Source: an uncultured Bacteroidales bacterium
GTDB taxonomy: Bacteria > Bacteroidota > Bacteroidia > Bacteroidales > Bacteroidaceae
Reading direction: 5' to 3'
Assembly: GCA_902798685.1 (NCBI GenBank)
Contig: CADBXO010000004.1
Location: forward strand, 62,001 to 126,000
Length of the DNA: 64,000 nucleotides
Position numbers and translations under genes: made by a program. This document shows, one piece after another, positions 7,856 to 16,609 of the stretch. The notes under the pieces were generated by a model. That model searched no databases. It was not told the DNA's origin and saw nothing but the letters and a program-made list of their open reading frames with translations. Numbering within the stretch: position 1 is the first letter of the stretch; every line of letters starts with the position of its first letter.

Positions 7856-9553
7856 ATGTATTCAATAGCAAAGAACGTTCGTCTGGTAATAGCTTTATTG
7901 AAGAAGCATGACATAAATCAACTGGTTTTGAGTCCCGGTGGAACAAATGCCGCTTTTGTAAGGGGCGTACAGGACGATCCTTTCTTTAAATGCTTCTCGG
8001 TAGTTGATGAGAGGAGTGCGCTCTATTTCGCTATAGGTATATATCTTTCCACCGGAAAGCCTGTGGCTGTCTGCTGCACAAGTGCGCAGGCCACCAGGAA
8101 CTATATTCCCGGTCTGACAGAAGCCTACTATAAGCATGTGCCTATTCTGGGCATCACTTTCTCCAAGCATCCGCAGTACACCTATCAGGAGTATATGCAG
8201 GCACCTGACCAGACGTCGCTTCCCAAGGATGCCGTCAGGGCTACCTATTCACTTCCGTATGTGTCCGATGAACACGACCGTATGCTTTGCGAGCGTCTCA
8301 TCAACGAGGCCATTCTGAACCTGACCCATACCGTGCCGGCTCCCGTACAGCTTAACGTACCCATGCTGGATACTGAACTCACCAGGGATTCATCTGATCC
8401 TCTGCCTGAAGTGAAAGTGATAAGGAGATATCAGAAAAAGGAGATATCAGATATTGTACTTGACAACCGTCGTATCCTCGTGGTGGTAGGTGAGAATAGA
8501 GGTATGGATGATTCGGCATTGGAGGAATTCGCATCACGTACCAATACTGCAATATACGTAAACCACCTTTCCAACATGCAGAATGACTATACCGTAAACG
8601 GTAATCTTCTGCTTACCTGCCTTACCCAGAAAGAGTTTGATGAGACCTTCTGTCCCGATATCCTGATCTCAATAGGCGGACAGACCGGCGACTATCCTTT
8701 CTATCACAAACTGGCGGAGACAGGCAGAGAGTATGAGCATTGGCGTATATCGGAAACAGGTGATATTGCCGATACCTATGACCATCTGACCAAGGTGTTC
8801 GAGTGTTCTCCTGCCGACTTCTTTTCATCATTCACTCTCAAGGGGACAGAGAATGAGTATATCGGTGTCTGGAAAGAGGCAGTCTGCAAGTACGTGTCAG
8901 TTGACGACCTGCCGCTGTCGGCCGCATTTGTGGCACAGCAGATGTGTGAACTGATTCCTGAGAACTCATACGTGAATTTCTCAATATTGAACTCCCTCAG
9001 GACCTGGAACCTTTTCAAGTTCAGAAACAGGGTCAAGTGCTTCTGCAATGTAGGTGCATTCGGTATTGACGGCTGCATGTCAACATTCCTGGGACAGAGT
9101 GTTATGGTGGATGATTTGTGTTTTATGTTTGTGGGAGACCTCTCTTTCTTCTATGACATGAATTCACTGGGTATACGTTACATAGGCAACAACGTCCGCA
9201 TAGTGCTGGTCAACAACAACGGAGGCATTGAGTTCAAGCTGGGCGGATCACCTGAAAGATTCGGATATATTGACCGTTACATCGCCGCCGCAGGTCACTT
9301 CAAAGGGGCCGAGGGCTGGGCTGTAACCAACGGTTTCGAGTACCATTGCGTTAAGACTGCCGATGAATTCCGGAATATAAAAGGCAGACTGGTGGAGAAA
9401 TCGGACGCCCCGATTCTGGTAGAGGTCATAACATCCGATGTCAATGAATCTGATGCATACTGTGCAATCAAGAATGCCAACAGCACTCCGCTTTCAGTAG
9501 TTCAGAAGATTGCAGGACGCGTAAAAAGAGGAATATCATCGATAAAGAAATGA
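7856..9553 (+). CDS. MenD-like thiamine-diphosphate-dependent enzyme
   Basis: A 565-residue enzyme with the three-domain ThDP fold. SVVDERSALYFAIG carries the cofactor-activating Glu52, the opening LVLSPGGTNAAFV resembles MenD, and VGDLSFFYD at 426-434 followed by VNNNGGIEF is the ThDP/Mg binding region. MenD makes SEPHCHC for menaquinone, but this copy is divergent, sits in a polysaccharide operon and has no men genes near it. A role in making an unusual glycan building block by C-C bond formation or decarboxylation is more likely (inference). It lies between the SDR and the pyruvyl transferase, overlapping the latter by four bases. Other ThDP families such as sulfopyruvate-decarboxylase-like proteins are less similar by eye. 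Confidence 0.8.
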   Translation: MYSIAKNVRLVIALLKKHDINQLVLSPGGTNAAFVRGVQDDPFFKCFSVVDERSALYFAIGIYLSTGKPVAVCCTSAQATRNYIPGLTEAYYKHVPILGITFSKHPQYTYQEYMQAPDQTSLPKDAVRATYSLPYVSDEHDRMLCERLINEAILNLTHTVPAPVQLNVPMLDTELTRDSSDPLPEVKVIRRYQKKEISDIVLDNRRILVVVGENRGMDDSALEEFASRTNTAIYVNHLSNMQNDYTVNGNLLLTCLTQKEFDETFCPDILISIGGQTGDYPFYHKLAETGREYEHWRISETGDIADTYDHLTKVFECSPADFFSSFTLKGTENEYIGVWKEAVCKYVSVDDLPLSAAFVAQQMCELIPENSYVNFSILNSLRTWNLFKFRNRVKCFCNVGAFGIDGCMSTFLGQSVMVDDLCFMFVGDLSFFYDMNSLGIRYIGNNVRIVLVNNNGGIEFKLGGSPERFGYIDRYIAAAGHFKGAEGWAVTNGFEYHCVKTADEFRNIKGRLVEKSDAPILVEVITSDVNESDAYCAIKNANSTPLSVVQKIAGRVKRGISSIKK

Positions 9554-10710
9554 AAGCCGGAACGACGAAATACGTGATATTATCGGACTTCAATGTCCGC
9601 TCCAACAACCGCGGTACCGCTGCGCTTGGATATGGAGCGTTGGCTTTTCTGCAGAGTAAGGGTTATATCGATGATGGTTTTGAGATTGTAAAGATCCGGT
9701 TTCATCGTTATCCCTGGAGCAAGATTCCTAAGGAGAAAGTCAGTGAACTGGACATCAACGGAAAGAAATGGAAACTCCATGAGCTCTCCGTATGGGCATT
9801 GGAGCGATATCTGTACAGGTTCAGGCTTCATTTCCTCAATACTTTGTACCGCCGAATCATCAGTAATGTCAGGATCGTGGCAGCCATTAACGGCGGTGAC
9901 GGACTTACTGACCTTTACGGCAACAAGCTGCTTGATTCACGTCTGCCGGAGATGAAGCTGGCCATAGAGTCACGTATACCGTTTATAGTAATGCCCCAAA
10001 CCATCGGACCATTTCTGGATCCGGCCAATAAGGAGAGAATCCTTTCAATACTGGGCAAGGCGCAGAAGATTTATGTCAGGGATACCAATTTCGTGAAAGA
10101 GTTGGAGGATAAGGGGTTGCAATATGAGGTTGACAATGACCTCTCCTGTTACATGCAGCCTGAGCCAGTGGACGTTGAGATCAAACACCCGTGCGTGGGC
10201 GTTAATGTGAGCGGTCTGGCCTATTCCAACAGGTTCGGAAACCTGGCGGGAGAGTTTGACTGCTATCCGGCACTCATGGAAGGTATCGTAAGGATGTTCC
10301 AGTCCAAGGGTTGCAACGTCTATATAATACCCCACTCATACAATACCGAGAGTATTGAAGCCAATAATGATGATATGGAGGCCTCAAAACAGTTCTATGA
10401 CGGACTGACGGAGAAAGAGAAAGTCTTCTTTGTTGACAGGAACCTGATTTCACCTCAGATAAAGTACCTGATTTCCCGGATGGACTTCTTTATAGGCACC
10501 CGTATGCATGCCAACTTTGCGGCCATATTTACAGGCACGCCTGTATTTGGCCTTGCTTACAGTTACAAGTTCAAGGGGGCGTTTGAGAGGAACGGAATCT
10601 ACAACAGGGTGGCGCTTATCAATAATCTGAAGGAATCAGATATAAGCGGTGTCCTGTCTCAAATAGAGAGCGCATATAACGACGATGTCAAATCAAAACA
10701 GACCAAGTGA
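9550..10710 (+). CDS. Polysaccharide pyruvyl transferase family protein
   Basis: A 386-residue protein of the PS_pyruv_trans family, which transfers pyruvate from phosphoenolpyruvate to sugars of exopolysaccharides as a ketal. Support comes from the GGDG motif near residue 115, MPQTIGPF, and the C-terminal IGTRMHANFAAIFTGTPVFG, a signature of the family's GT-B-like fold. The ATG overlaps the preceding stop (ATGA). A pyruvyl ketal adds negative charge to the glycan, in line with a polyol-phosphate polymer. The acceptor sugar is not predictable. Confidence 0.88.
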   Translation: MKAGTTKYVILSDFNVRSNNRGTAALGYGALAFLQSKGYIDDGFEIVKIRFHRYPWSKIPKEKVSELDINGKKWKLHELSVWALERYLYRFRLHFLNTLYRRIISNVRIVAAINGGDGLTDLYGNKLLDSRLPEMKLAIESRIPFIVMPQTIGPFLDPANKERILSILGKAQKIYVRDTNFVKELEDKGLQYEVDNDLSCYMQPEPVDVEIKHPCVGVNVSGLAYSNRFGNLAGEFDCYPALMEGIVRMFQSKGCNVYIIPHSYNTESIEANNDDMEASKQFYDGLTEKEKVFFVDRNLISPQIKYLISRMDFFIGTRMHANFAAIFTGTPVFGLAYSYKFKGAFERNGIYNRVALINNLKESDISGVLSQIESAYNDDVKSKQTK

Positions 10711-11777
10711 TGAGTAATAAGAAACCGCGTCTGATAGCTTTTTATCTGCCACAGTTCTATCCTACCCCGGAGAATGATGAGTGGTGGCGTAAGGGTTTTA
10801 CGGAGTGGACCAATGTGGGTAATGCCAAACCTCAGTTCAGAGGACATTACCAGCCGCGTGTTCCTGCAGATCTGGGTTACTATGACTTGAGAGTACCTGA
10901 GGTCCGTGAGCAACAGGCCGCCCTGGCCCGTGAGGCAGGTATTGAGGGTTTCTGCTACTGGCATTACTGGTTCGCCGGCCGCAGACTGTTGGACAGGGTC
11001 TTTACTGAGGTGGTTGAGTCAGGTCATCCTGATTATCCGTTCTGCCTTTGCTGGGCCAATCACAGCTGGTATCAGAAGACCTGGGATCCGTCAAGTCCCG
11101 ACAAGCTGCTGATAGAACAGACTTATCCCGGTGAGCAGGATTACATCGACCAGTTCAATGCCATGCTGCCGGCATTCAAGGACAAGCGTTACATGAAGGC
11201 CGACGGAAAGCTGATATACGGAATATTTGACGCCGACAATATCAAGGATTTCCCGGTGATGAAAGAGACATGGGAGAGACTGGCTGCCCAGAACGGACTG
11301 CCCGGCTTCTATTTCTTTGGTTTCTGTCAGGGAGCCCACAGACTGCCCAAGACTCAGGAACTGGGTTTTGACGCAATCGTCTATGAGCATATGACCACCG
11401 TGGCAAAGGAGGTCAGAGGCACATGGCTGAGCCGTTTAAAGGGCCGAATCAACTGCCCCGTCACCATTGATTATTCCAGATACGTGAAAGAGGCGCTTGC
11501 CTTCTTCAATGAGCACAAGGAATACATCCCGTGCATGATTCCCAATTTTGACCATTCACCGCGTTCAGGCCTCAAAGGGACAATCCTGGTAGACAGCACT
11601 CCCCAGAAATGGTATGAATACTGCCGTGAAATAAGGAAGTTGGAGGAGTCAAAGAATGACGATGAACGTCTGGTGTTCATCAAGGCATGGAACGAGTGGG
11701 GTGAAGGCAACTATCTTGAGCCGGATCTGAAGTTCGGTAAAGCCTACATTGAAAAGACTGACCAGGCGTTCAAATAG
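10710..11777 (+). CDS. WbsX-like glycosyltransferase (GH99-like fold)
   Basis: A 355-residue protein of the WbsX family (Glyco_tran_WbsX), found in O-antigen and capsule loci. Diagnostic stretches are RLIAFYLPQFYPTPEND, WWRKGFTEWTNV, FCYWHYWFAGRRLL and, near the C-terminus, VFIKAWNEWGEGNYLEPD. The fold is related to GH99 endo-mannosidase-like proteins, so it may transfer or cleave glycosidic bonds. A GTG at 10707 directly precedes the ATG; the ATG at 10710 overlaps the upstream stop by one base (TGATG) and is preferred. It ends the rightward glycan operon, only one base before the converging small gene at 11778. Confidence 0.88.
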   Translation: MSNKKPRLIAFYLPQFYPTPENDEWWRKGFTEWTNVGNAKPQFRGHYQPRVPADLGYYDLRVPEVREQQAALAREAGIEGFCYWHYWFAGRRLLDRVFTEVVESGHPDYPFCLCWANHSWYQKTWDPSSPDKLLIEQTYPGEQDYIDQFNAMLPAFKDKRYMKADGKLIYGIFDADNIKDFPVMKETWERLAAQNGLPGFYFFGFCQGAHRLPKTQELGFDAIVYEHMTTVAKEVRGTWLSRLKGRINCPVTIDYSRYVKEALAFFNEHKEYIPCMIPNFDHSPRSGLKGTILVDSTPQKWYEYCREIRKLEESKNDDERLVFIKAWNEWGEGNYLEPDLKFGKAYIEKTDQAFK

Positions 11778-11912
11778 TCACAAAGCTTCATCATCAGGTT
11801 TGACAGGAGGGGTAGATTTCTTTGAGATACCGCTCCTGCCTTTGTTTTTCTCCCAAGCCGCCTTCCGCTTGAGATAGTCTTCATAGTGTTTCTCCAGATA
11901 GTTGTCAGCCAT
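11778..11912 (-). CDS. Small conserved hypothetical protein, 44 aa
   Basis: A short reading frame coding for 44 residues, starting MADNYLEKHYEDYLKRKAAW and rich in charged residues, with a Pro/Asp/Glu tail. Small proteins starting MADNYLEK are common in Bacteroidales and often carry misleading names such as dehydrogenase. It starts 6 bases after the folK stop and is the last gene of the core operon. It is predicted to be cytoplasmic, with a helical first half. Function is unknown. Confidence 0.65.
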   Translation of the reverse strand: MADNYLEKHYEDYLKRKAAWEKNKGRSGISKKSTPPVKPDDEAL

Positions 11913-11918
11913 AATCAG

Positions 11919-12338
11919 CTACTTCTTGAGTTCCGGTGCAATCTGCAGGAGCGGTTTCATGACGAACTGGCGCTCATACATCAGCGGGTGTGGGATTGTA
12001 AGCTCGGGTGTGTTCATGACCAGATCGTCATACAGGAGTATATCAATATCGATAGGGCGGTCATGGTACTCTCCGGCGGCCGTTTTATGGGTTCGTCCCA
12101 ACTTGCGTTCAATCTCCTGGGTGGTGTGCAACACCTCGAGCGGTTGAAGATGGGTCTCCACCTTTACCGCCATATTGAGAAAGCGGTTGGAACTGTCAAA
12201 ACCCCACGGTTCTGTTTCAATAATGTCCGATGCCGACAAGACTGTACCCACCTCACTGCCTATGAGTTCCAGGGCAAGAGAGAGATTCTTCTGCCTGTCG
12301 CCCAGATTGGTTCCGAGTGAGAGGTACAGTGTCGCCAT
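11919..12338 (-). CDS. folK: 6-hydroxymethyl-7,8-dihydropterin pyrophosphokinase
   Basis: A 139-residue HPPK that transfers pyrophosphate from ATP to 6-hydroxymethyl-dihydropterin in folate synthesis. The start is the ATG at 12338, giving MATLYLSLGTNLGDR; the open frame upstream of it overlaps queA and is not conserved sequence. The family signature DRPIDIDILLYDD and the pterin-site residues ETEPWGF are present. It is 7 bases after the queA stop, in the Bacteroidales order truB-queA-folK. Length is normal for a monofunctional enzyme. Confidence 0.93.
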   Translation of the reverse strand: MATLYLSLGTNLGDRQKNLSLALELIGSEVGTVLSASDIIETEPWGFDSSNRFLNMAVKVETHLQPLEVLHTTQEIERKLGRTHKTAAGEYHDRPIDIDILLYDDLVMNTPELTIPHPLMYERQFVMKPLLQIAPELKK

Positions 12339-12345
12339 CAGTCTA

Positions 12346-13464
12346 TCAGTCTGTAATGAGCATTGCGTCACCGTAACAGCCAAAGCGGTAACCCTCCTTG
12401 ACTGCAAGGTTGTATGCTGCCATAATCTTTTCATAACCGCCGTAGGCGCAGGTGAGCATGAGCTGTACTGATTCGGGCAGCTGGAAGTTGCTTACCATGC
12501 TGTCAGCTACGCTGAATGTGTAGGGCGGGAATATGAACTTGTTGGTCCAGCCGTCAAAAGGCTTGATCAGATGGTCTGTTCCCACTACAGTCTCAAGAGC
12601 GCGGTTGACGGTGTTGCCAATGGCGCAGATCTTGTGACCGCCCAACTTGGCGTTGTTTACAATATCGGTGCACTCCTGTGTCACGTACATCTCCTCGGAC
12701 TCCATCTTGTGCTTGGTCAGGTCCTCCACGTCAATCTCGCGGAAGTTACCAAGACCGCAGTGCATGGTGATGAATGCACGGTCAATACCCTTGATCTCCA
12801 TGCGCTTCATCAGCTCACGGCTGAAGTGCAGGCCGGCGGTAGGAGCGGTAACGGCACCCTCGTTGGTGGCAAAGATTGTCTGGAAACTCTCCTCATCACA
12901 GAAGTCACCCTTCTCAATCTGAGCCATGGGTTTGGGCACGGCCTTACCCTCTTCATCATAGGTCCATGCGCATGCCTTACGCTTCATGTAGGTAGGTATG
13001 GGAGCCTCACCCAGGGCGTAAAGTGCCTTCTTGAACTCATCGTGCGGACCGTCATAGAGGAAACGCAGTACACGGCCGCGTGATGTGGTGTTGTCAATTA
13101 CCTCGGCTACCATCGAGTTGTCCTCGCCGAAGTAGAGTTTGTTACCGATACGGATCTTACGGGCGGGATCCACCTGTACATCCCAAAGCAGGTTCTCTTC
13201 ACGCAGCTCACGCAGCAGGAAGACCTCAATGCAGGCACCGGTCTTCTCCTTGTTGCCGTACATGCGGGCGGGGAATACACGGGTGTCATTGAATACGAAA
13301 ACGTCCTTTTCATCGAAATAGTTCAGGATGTCCTTGAACTGTACATGCTCGATTTCATCGGATTTCTTGTGCACGACCATCAGTCTTGATTCGTCGCGGT
13401 GTTCTACAGGATACTGTGCAATCCTGTCCTCGGGGAGTTTGAATTTGAATTGAGATAGTTTCAT
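12346..13464 (-). CDS. queA: S-adenosylmethionine:tRNA ribosyltransferase-isomerase
   Basis: A 372-residue QueA, which transfers and isomerises the ribose of SAM onto 7-deazaguanine in tRNA during queuosine synthesis. The N-terminus [19 protein letters not shown] and the motifs [20 protein letters not shown] and the end [12 protein letters not shown] are typical. It is 32 bases downstream of the epimerase-like gene, a larger gap than elsewhere in the operon, consistent with the three upstream genes being an insertion between truB and queA. Confidence 0.95.
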   Translation of the reverse strand: MKLSQFKFKLPEDRIAQYPVEHRDESRLMVVHKKSDEIEHVQFKDILNYFDEKDVFVFNDTRVFPARMYGNKEKTGACIEVFLLRELREENLLWDVQVDPARKIRIGNKLYFGEDNSMVAEVIDNTTSRGRVLRFLYDGPHDEFKKALYALGEAPIPTYMKRKACAWTYDEEGKAVPKPMAQIEKGDFCDEESFQTIFATNEGAVTAPTAGLHFSRELMKRMEIKGIDRAFITMHCGLGNFREIDVEDLTKHKMESEEMYVTQECTDIVNNAKLGGHKICAIGNTVNRALETVVGTDHLIKPFDGWTNKFIFPPYTFSVADSMVSNFQLPESVQLMLTCAYGGYEKIMAAYNLAVKEGYRFGCYGDAMLITD

Positions 13465-13496
13465 TCCCTAGTATTTAGTTGTTATTAATTCCTGTT

Positions 13497-14177
13497 TTAC
13501 TTGTTGATGGCTTTACGGAGTTTTTCCAGATTCTGTGCATAGTCCTTGATGTCTCCTGTAAACAGACATGATGTACCGGCCACAAAAATGCTGGCTCCTA
13601 TCTTGCTGAGTATCTCTGCATGTTCGAGGGTTATGTTGCCGTCCACCTCCATGATGACATCTTCATGGTTCTTCTCCTTAAGAAGCTGCATGACCTTCTC
13701 GGCTTTCTTTATGGTGGAGGGTACTATGTTCTGACCGGCAAATCCGGGATTTACCATCAGAAGATGGATTCCGTCAATGTAATCAAGCACCTCTTCGAGT
13801 GAATAGACCGGTGTGGCAGGGTTGATGGCAAGGAATCTCTTGCAGCCGAACGGTTCCAGGAAATCCAGTGCACGCTGAACCTGGAAGGTACTTTCGTAAT
13901 GAACTGAAACGATATCGTTCTCTTTTATTCCTACCCACTGGAACTTGTATTCCGGATCCTTGACCATAAGATGGAGGTCCATGGGTATGTCAGTCAGTTC
14001 ACGAAGACTGCGGATGTAGTCAACGCCAAGTCCAAAGTTGGGAACAAATGTTCCGTCCATCACATCAATGTGCAGATGCTCCACTCCCTCATCCTCAAAG
14101 ATCTTGAGTGTCTCCTTAAGGTTGATGAGGTCCGAGCACATCATCGATGCCGAAATCTCTTTCTTGTGTGATTGCAT
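13497..14177 (-). CDS. Ribulose-phosphate 3-epimerase-like protein
   Basis: A 226-residue TIM-barrel protein of the Rpe family, which interconverts ribulose 5-phosphate and xylulose 5-phosphate. LHIDVMDGTFVPN, MDLHLMV, NPATPV, LMVNPGFAGQ and EVDGNI give the metal-binding and catalytic residues (His, Asp, His, Asp). The sequence is divergent from the usual Bacteroidales Rpe as I know it, for example at the N-terminus and around FQWVGIKENDIVSVHYE, suggesting a specialised paralogue. It follows the reductase-like and cytidylyltransferase-like genes, so it may adjust which pentulose 5-phosphate enters a CDP-pentitol pathway (inference). A hexulose-phosphate epimerase is the main alternative. Confidence 0.8.
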   Translation of the reverse strand: MQSHKKEISASMMCSDLINLKETLKIFEDEGVEHLHIDVMDGTFVPNFGLGVDYIRSLRELTDIPMDLHLMVKDPEYKFQWVGIKENDIVSVHYESTFQVQRALDFLEPFGCKRFLAINPATPVYSLEEVLDYIDGIHLLMVNPGFAGQNIVPSTIKKAEKVMQLLKEKNHEDVIMEVDGNITLEHAEILSKIGASIFVAGTSCLFTGDIKDYAQNLEKLRKAINK

Positions 14178-14196
14178 ATTGTCTTGTTTTACAGTT

Positions 14197-15210
14197 TTAT
14201 TCGTTCCACAGGGTCATTACCTTGCAGTAAGGCTCCTGATGCTGTTTCATAAGTTCAAGTCCGTCCATGAGTCTCTCCTGGTTGAAACGGTGGGTTATCA
14301 GGCTCTTGCCGTCAATCTGTTTGGCGGCCAGTGCTTCAACGACATCGGTCCAGTCAGACGGATTGGTTCCGTCGTAAGAGGAGTTCCATGTTCCGGTCAT
14401 TACAAGCTGCTTGCGCAGTATCTTCCAGTAGACGCTCTGGCTGAGCGTGATATCACCGCTGGGATTGCCCATCAGTACCAGTCTGCCTCCGCGGCGTGTG
14501 GCATTGATTGCGGCCTCAACTGAAGCGGGTGTACCCACGGCCTCCAGGACAAAGTCATATTCATTCTCCATCCTACCGTCCTGGACCTTGTACTCCAGTC
14601 CGAACTTCTCAATCATGGAGCGTTTCTGCTCGCTTCGGCCTATGACGGTAACCTGTGCGGCGCCTCGCATCTTTGCCCACAGACCTGCTGCTATTCCAAT
14701 CATTCCGGTGCCGATAATCGCAACTTTGTCCCTGGCCGATACCTGACCGAACTTTATGGCATGCAGTGCCACTGAGAAGGGCTCTAGCATGGCGGCTACC
14801 TCAAAAGGAAGGTCTGCCGGTATCTCAATCAGGTTCCATACCGGTACGGCGACATACTCGGCAAACGCTCCGTCGCGACGGGAGCCAACGTAGTCATAGT
14901 TCTCGCACATCTCATAGTGCTTATCGGCACACGGACGGCATTTGCGGCATGGAATGAGCGGGAACACTCCCACATGCTTTCCTATCCACTTGCTGTCCTG
15001 TGCATCGGCCACTGATTCAACTATACCCGAGAACTCATGACCGGGTATGGTGGGGAAGTGGTATGTGCCCTTGGTGAATACGCGTGATATGTCGGAACTG
15101 CATATTCCGGCAGCCTTCACCTTTACGATGGCCCAACCGGCCTCGCATTTGGGCATAGGAACATCCTCATAACGGAAGTCACCTACTGAGTGCAGATTAT
15201 ATGCTTTCAT
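14197..15210 (-). CDS. Zinc-type MDR dehydrogenase, possible pentulose-5-phosphate reductase (TarJ-like role)
   Basis: A 337-residue medium-chain dehydrogenase. The start is the ATG at 15210, giving MKAYNLHSVGDFRYED. AAGICSSDI has the catalytic zinc cysteine, PGHEFSGIV the next ligand region, CRKCRPCADKHYEMC the four structural-zinc cysteines, and IGTGMIGIAAG the NAD(P) motif. By itself it looks like a galactitol-1-phosphate or sorbitol dehydrogenase. Its start overlaps the cytidylyltransferase gene by 14 bases. In teichoic-acid systems the TarI cytidylyltransferase pairs with the MDR reductase TarJ to make CDP-ribitol, and arabinitol-making capsule systems use a similar pair. That role is inferred from context. 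Confidence 0.8.
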   Translation of the reverse strand: MKAYNLHSVGDFRYEDVPMPKCEAGWAIVKVKAAGICSSDISRVFTKGTYHFPTIPGHEFSGIVESVADAQDSKWIGKHVGVFPLIPCRKCRPCADKHYEMCENYDYVGSRRDGAFAEYVAVPVWNLIEIPADLPFEVAAMLEPFSVALHAIKFGQVSARDKVAIIGTGMIGIAAGLWAKMRGAAQVTVIGRSEQKRSMIEKFGLEYKVQDGRMENEYDFVLEAVGTPASVEAAINATRRGGRLVLMGNPSGDITLSQSVYWKILRKQLVMTGTWNSSYDGTNPSDWTDVVEALAAKQIDGKSLITHRFNQERLMDGLELMKQHQEPYCKVMTLWNE

Positions 15211-15898
15211 TCCTGACGATTGATTCAAAGTTGGACAAATCTTCCTGGGTGGTGATCTTGAAGTTGTTCGTGTCACCCGGAATCAGTACGCATTTCAATC
15301 CTGCCCTGTATGAAACCTCGGTGCTGCCGGTGATACGGTTTATTTCATCGGCCGATAATTTCATGTTGGCATCGTAGTAGGTTCCGAACCTGAATGCCTC
15401 GGGAGCCTGTCCGTTCCAGAGTGTCTTGCGTTCAAGCAGGGAGTCTATGTTTTTGCCGTCCCGGCTCATGTAGACAGTGTCCTTGACCGGGATGACAGGC
15501 AAGACTGCATCAGCGTCCTTGCATGCGTTGAAGCAGTCTGATATCAGCTGTGCTGTCAGAAGCGGGCGGGCGGCATCATGTATGAGAACAATGTCGTCAT
15601 GAGCAGCACCGTTCTCCTTGGCTGCTTTCAGGGCGTTGATGATGGAGCCCTGTCTGGTCTCACCCGGACGGGAGTAGTAAACCGGTTTTCCGGATGCTGA
15701 CCTTGCCACGCAGTTGCGTACATACTCCAGCCAGTCATCGGCCACGGCAATGACTGCACAGTCAACCGTCTTGTGACTGAGTATGGTATCCAGACAATAC
15801 TGAATGACGGGTTTTCCGTTCACTTCAACATATTGCTTGGGAGTTGAAAGCCCCATCCGGGTTCCTGTTCCTCCTGACAGAATAATCGCTATGTTCAT
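15197..15898 (-). CDS. IspD/TarI-family cytidylyltransferase, probable pentitol-phosphate type
   Basis: A 233-residue nucleotidyltransferase. The start is the ATG at 15898 (MNIAIILSGGTGTRMGLSTPKQY); the longer frame upstream runs into truB and is not conserved. SGGTGTRMG is the CTP-binding loop, IHDAARPLL and NFKITTQEDL are the metal and CTP contacts. The acceptor region reads LWNGQAPEAF and lacks the TDDAS-like segment usual in IspD, closer to TarI-type polyol-phosphate cytidylyltransferases. A second family member at 36562-37266 is a better IspD. With the following reductase and epimerase genes it forms a compact CDP-pentitol cassette (inference). Confidence 0.78.
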   Translation of the reverse strand: MNIAIILSGGTGTRMGLSTPKQYVEVNGKPVIQYCLDTILSHKTVDCAVIAVADDWLEYVRNCVARSASGKPVYYSRPGETRQGSIINALKAAKENGAAHDDIVLIHDAARPLLTAQLISDCFNACKDADAVLPVIPVKDTVYMSRDGKNIDSLLERKTLWNGQAPEAFRFGTYYDANMKLSADEINRITGSTEVSYRAGLKCVLIPGDTNNFKITTQEDLSNFESIVRNESI

Positions 15899-15909
15899 TA
15901 TAATCCTTT

Positions 15910-16608
15910 TTACGGTTCTTGTATGGTTTGTGCGTCCAGCCACTCGGTGAATTTCTCGGGGTTCAGGCAATCCTCAACCCTGTAGTCACCCACGCGGGTA
16001 CGACGCAGGGCAATCAGGTGTCCTCCGCTCTGCAGCGCCTCACCTATGTCACGGGCCAGTGCCCTGATGTATGTTCCCTTGCTGCATACCACGCGGATGG
16101 TTATGTCCGGCAGGTTGCACTCGGTCAGTTCAATCTCATCTATGACCAGAGTCTTGGGTTTGAGTTCCACCTCATTGCCTTTTCGGGCCATCTCATAGGC
16201 GCGTTTGCCGTCAACCTTGCAGGCTGAGAATGTGGGCGGAACCTGCTCTATCTTTCCTTTGAAACGCTCCAGCACCTGCTCCACCATCTCACGGGTTATA
16301 TGCTCCGTGGGGTAGGTGGCGTCAATGGGTTTCTCCAGGTCGAAGGATGGAGTGGTTGCTCCCAGGCGTATGGTAGCGTAGTACTCCTTGGTGCCTGACT
16401 GCAACTCCTCGATGCGTTTGGTTGCCCTGCCGGTGCATACAATCAGTACGCCTGTGGCCAGAGGATCCAATGTGCCGGCATGTCCCACCTTGAGTTTCTT
16501 GACACCCAGACGGCGGCAAATGAGCCATCGGACCTTACCCACAACATCGAATGATGTCCAGCGGTAAGGCTTATCGAACGCCATTATTACTCCTTCCTGG
16601 AAATCCAT
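15910..16608 (-). CDS. truB: tRNA pseudouridine(55) synthase
   Basis: A 232-residue TruB, which isomerises U55 in the T-loop of tRNAs. The catalytic Asp48 is in VGHAGTLDPLATGVL, and the KGTYIRALARDIG motif is present. It starts just after the uppP stop at 16610 (one base between them) and is followed by the inserted cytidylyltransferase gene 11 bases later. The position between uppP and queA is the ancestral Bacteroidales order. The length is typical of Bacteroidetes TruB without the long C-terminal PUA extension. Confidence 0.95.
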   Translation of the reverse strand: MDFQEGVIMAFDKPYRWTSFDVVGKVRWLICRRLGVKKLKVGHAGTLDPLATGVLIVCTGRATKRIEELQSGTKEYYATIRLGATTPSFDLEKPIDATYPTEHITREMVEQVLERFKGKIEQVPPTFSACKVDGKRAYEMARKGNEVELKPKTLVIDEIELTECNLPDITIRVVCSKGTYIRALARDIGEALQSGGHLIALRRTRVGDYRVEDCLNPEKFTEWLDAQTIQEP

Positions 16609-16609
16609 A

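Noticed and set aside
7856-9553. Menaquinone gene menD proper
   Set aside because: Motifs are MenD-like but divergent, and the neighbours are all glycan genes. The name was not assigned.
2283-11777. A full Wzy-dependent capsule locus
   Set aside because: No Wzy polymerase, Wza/Wzc export genes or UpxY/UpxZ regulators were found, so only a partial or unusual glycan locus can be claimed.
12339-12434. Longer start for folK
   Set aside because: The extra 32 codons overlap queA in another frame and are not conserved; the ATG at 12338 gives the usual MATLYLSLGTN start.
15899-15970. Longer start for the cytidylyltransferase (24 more codons)
   Set aside because: The extension runs into truB and is unlike any family N-terminus, while the ATG at 15898 starts right at the conserved first strand.
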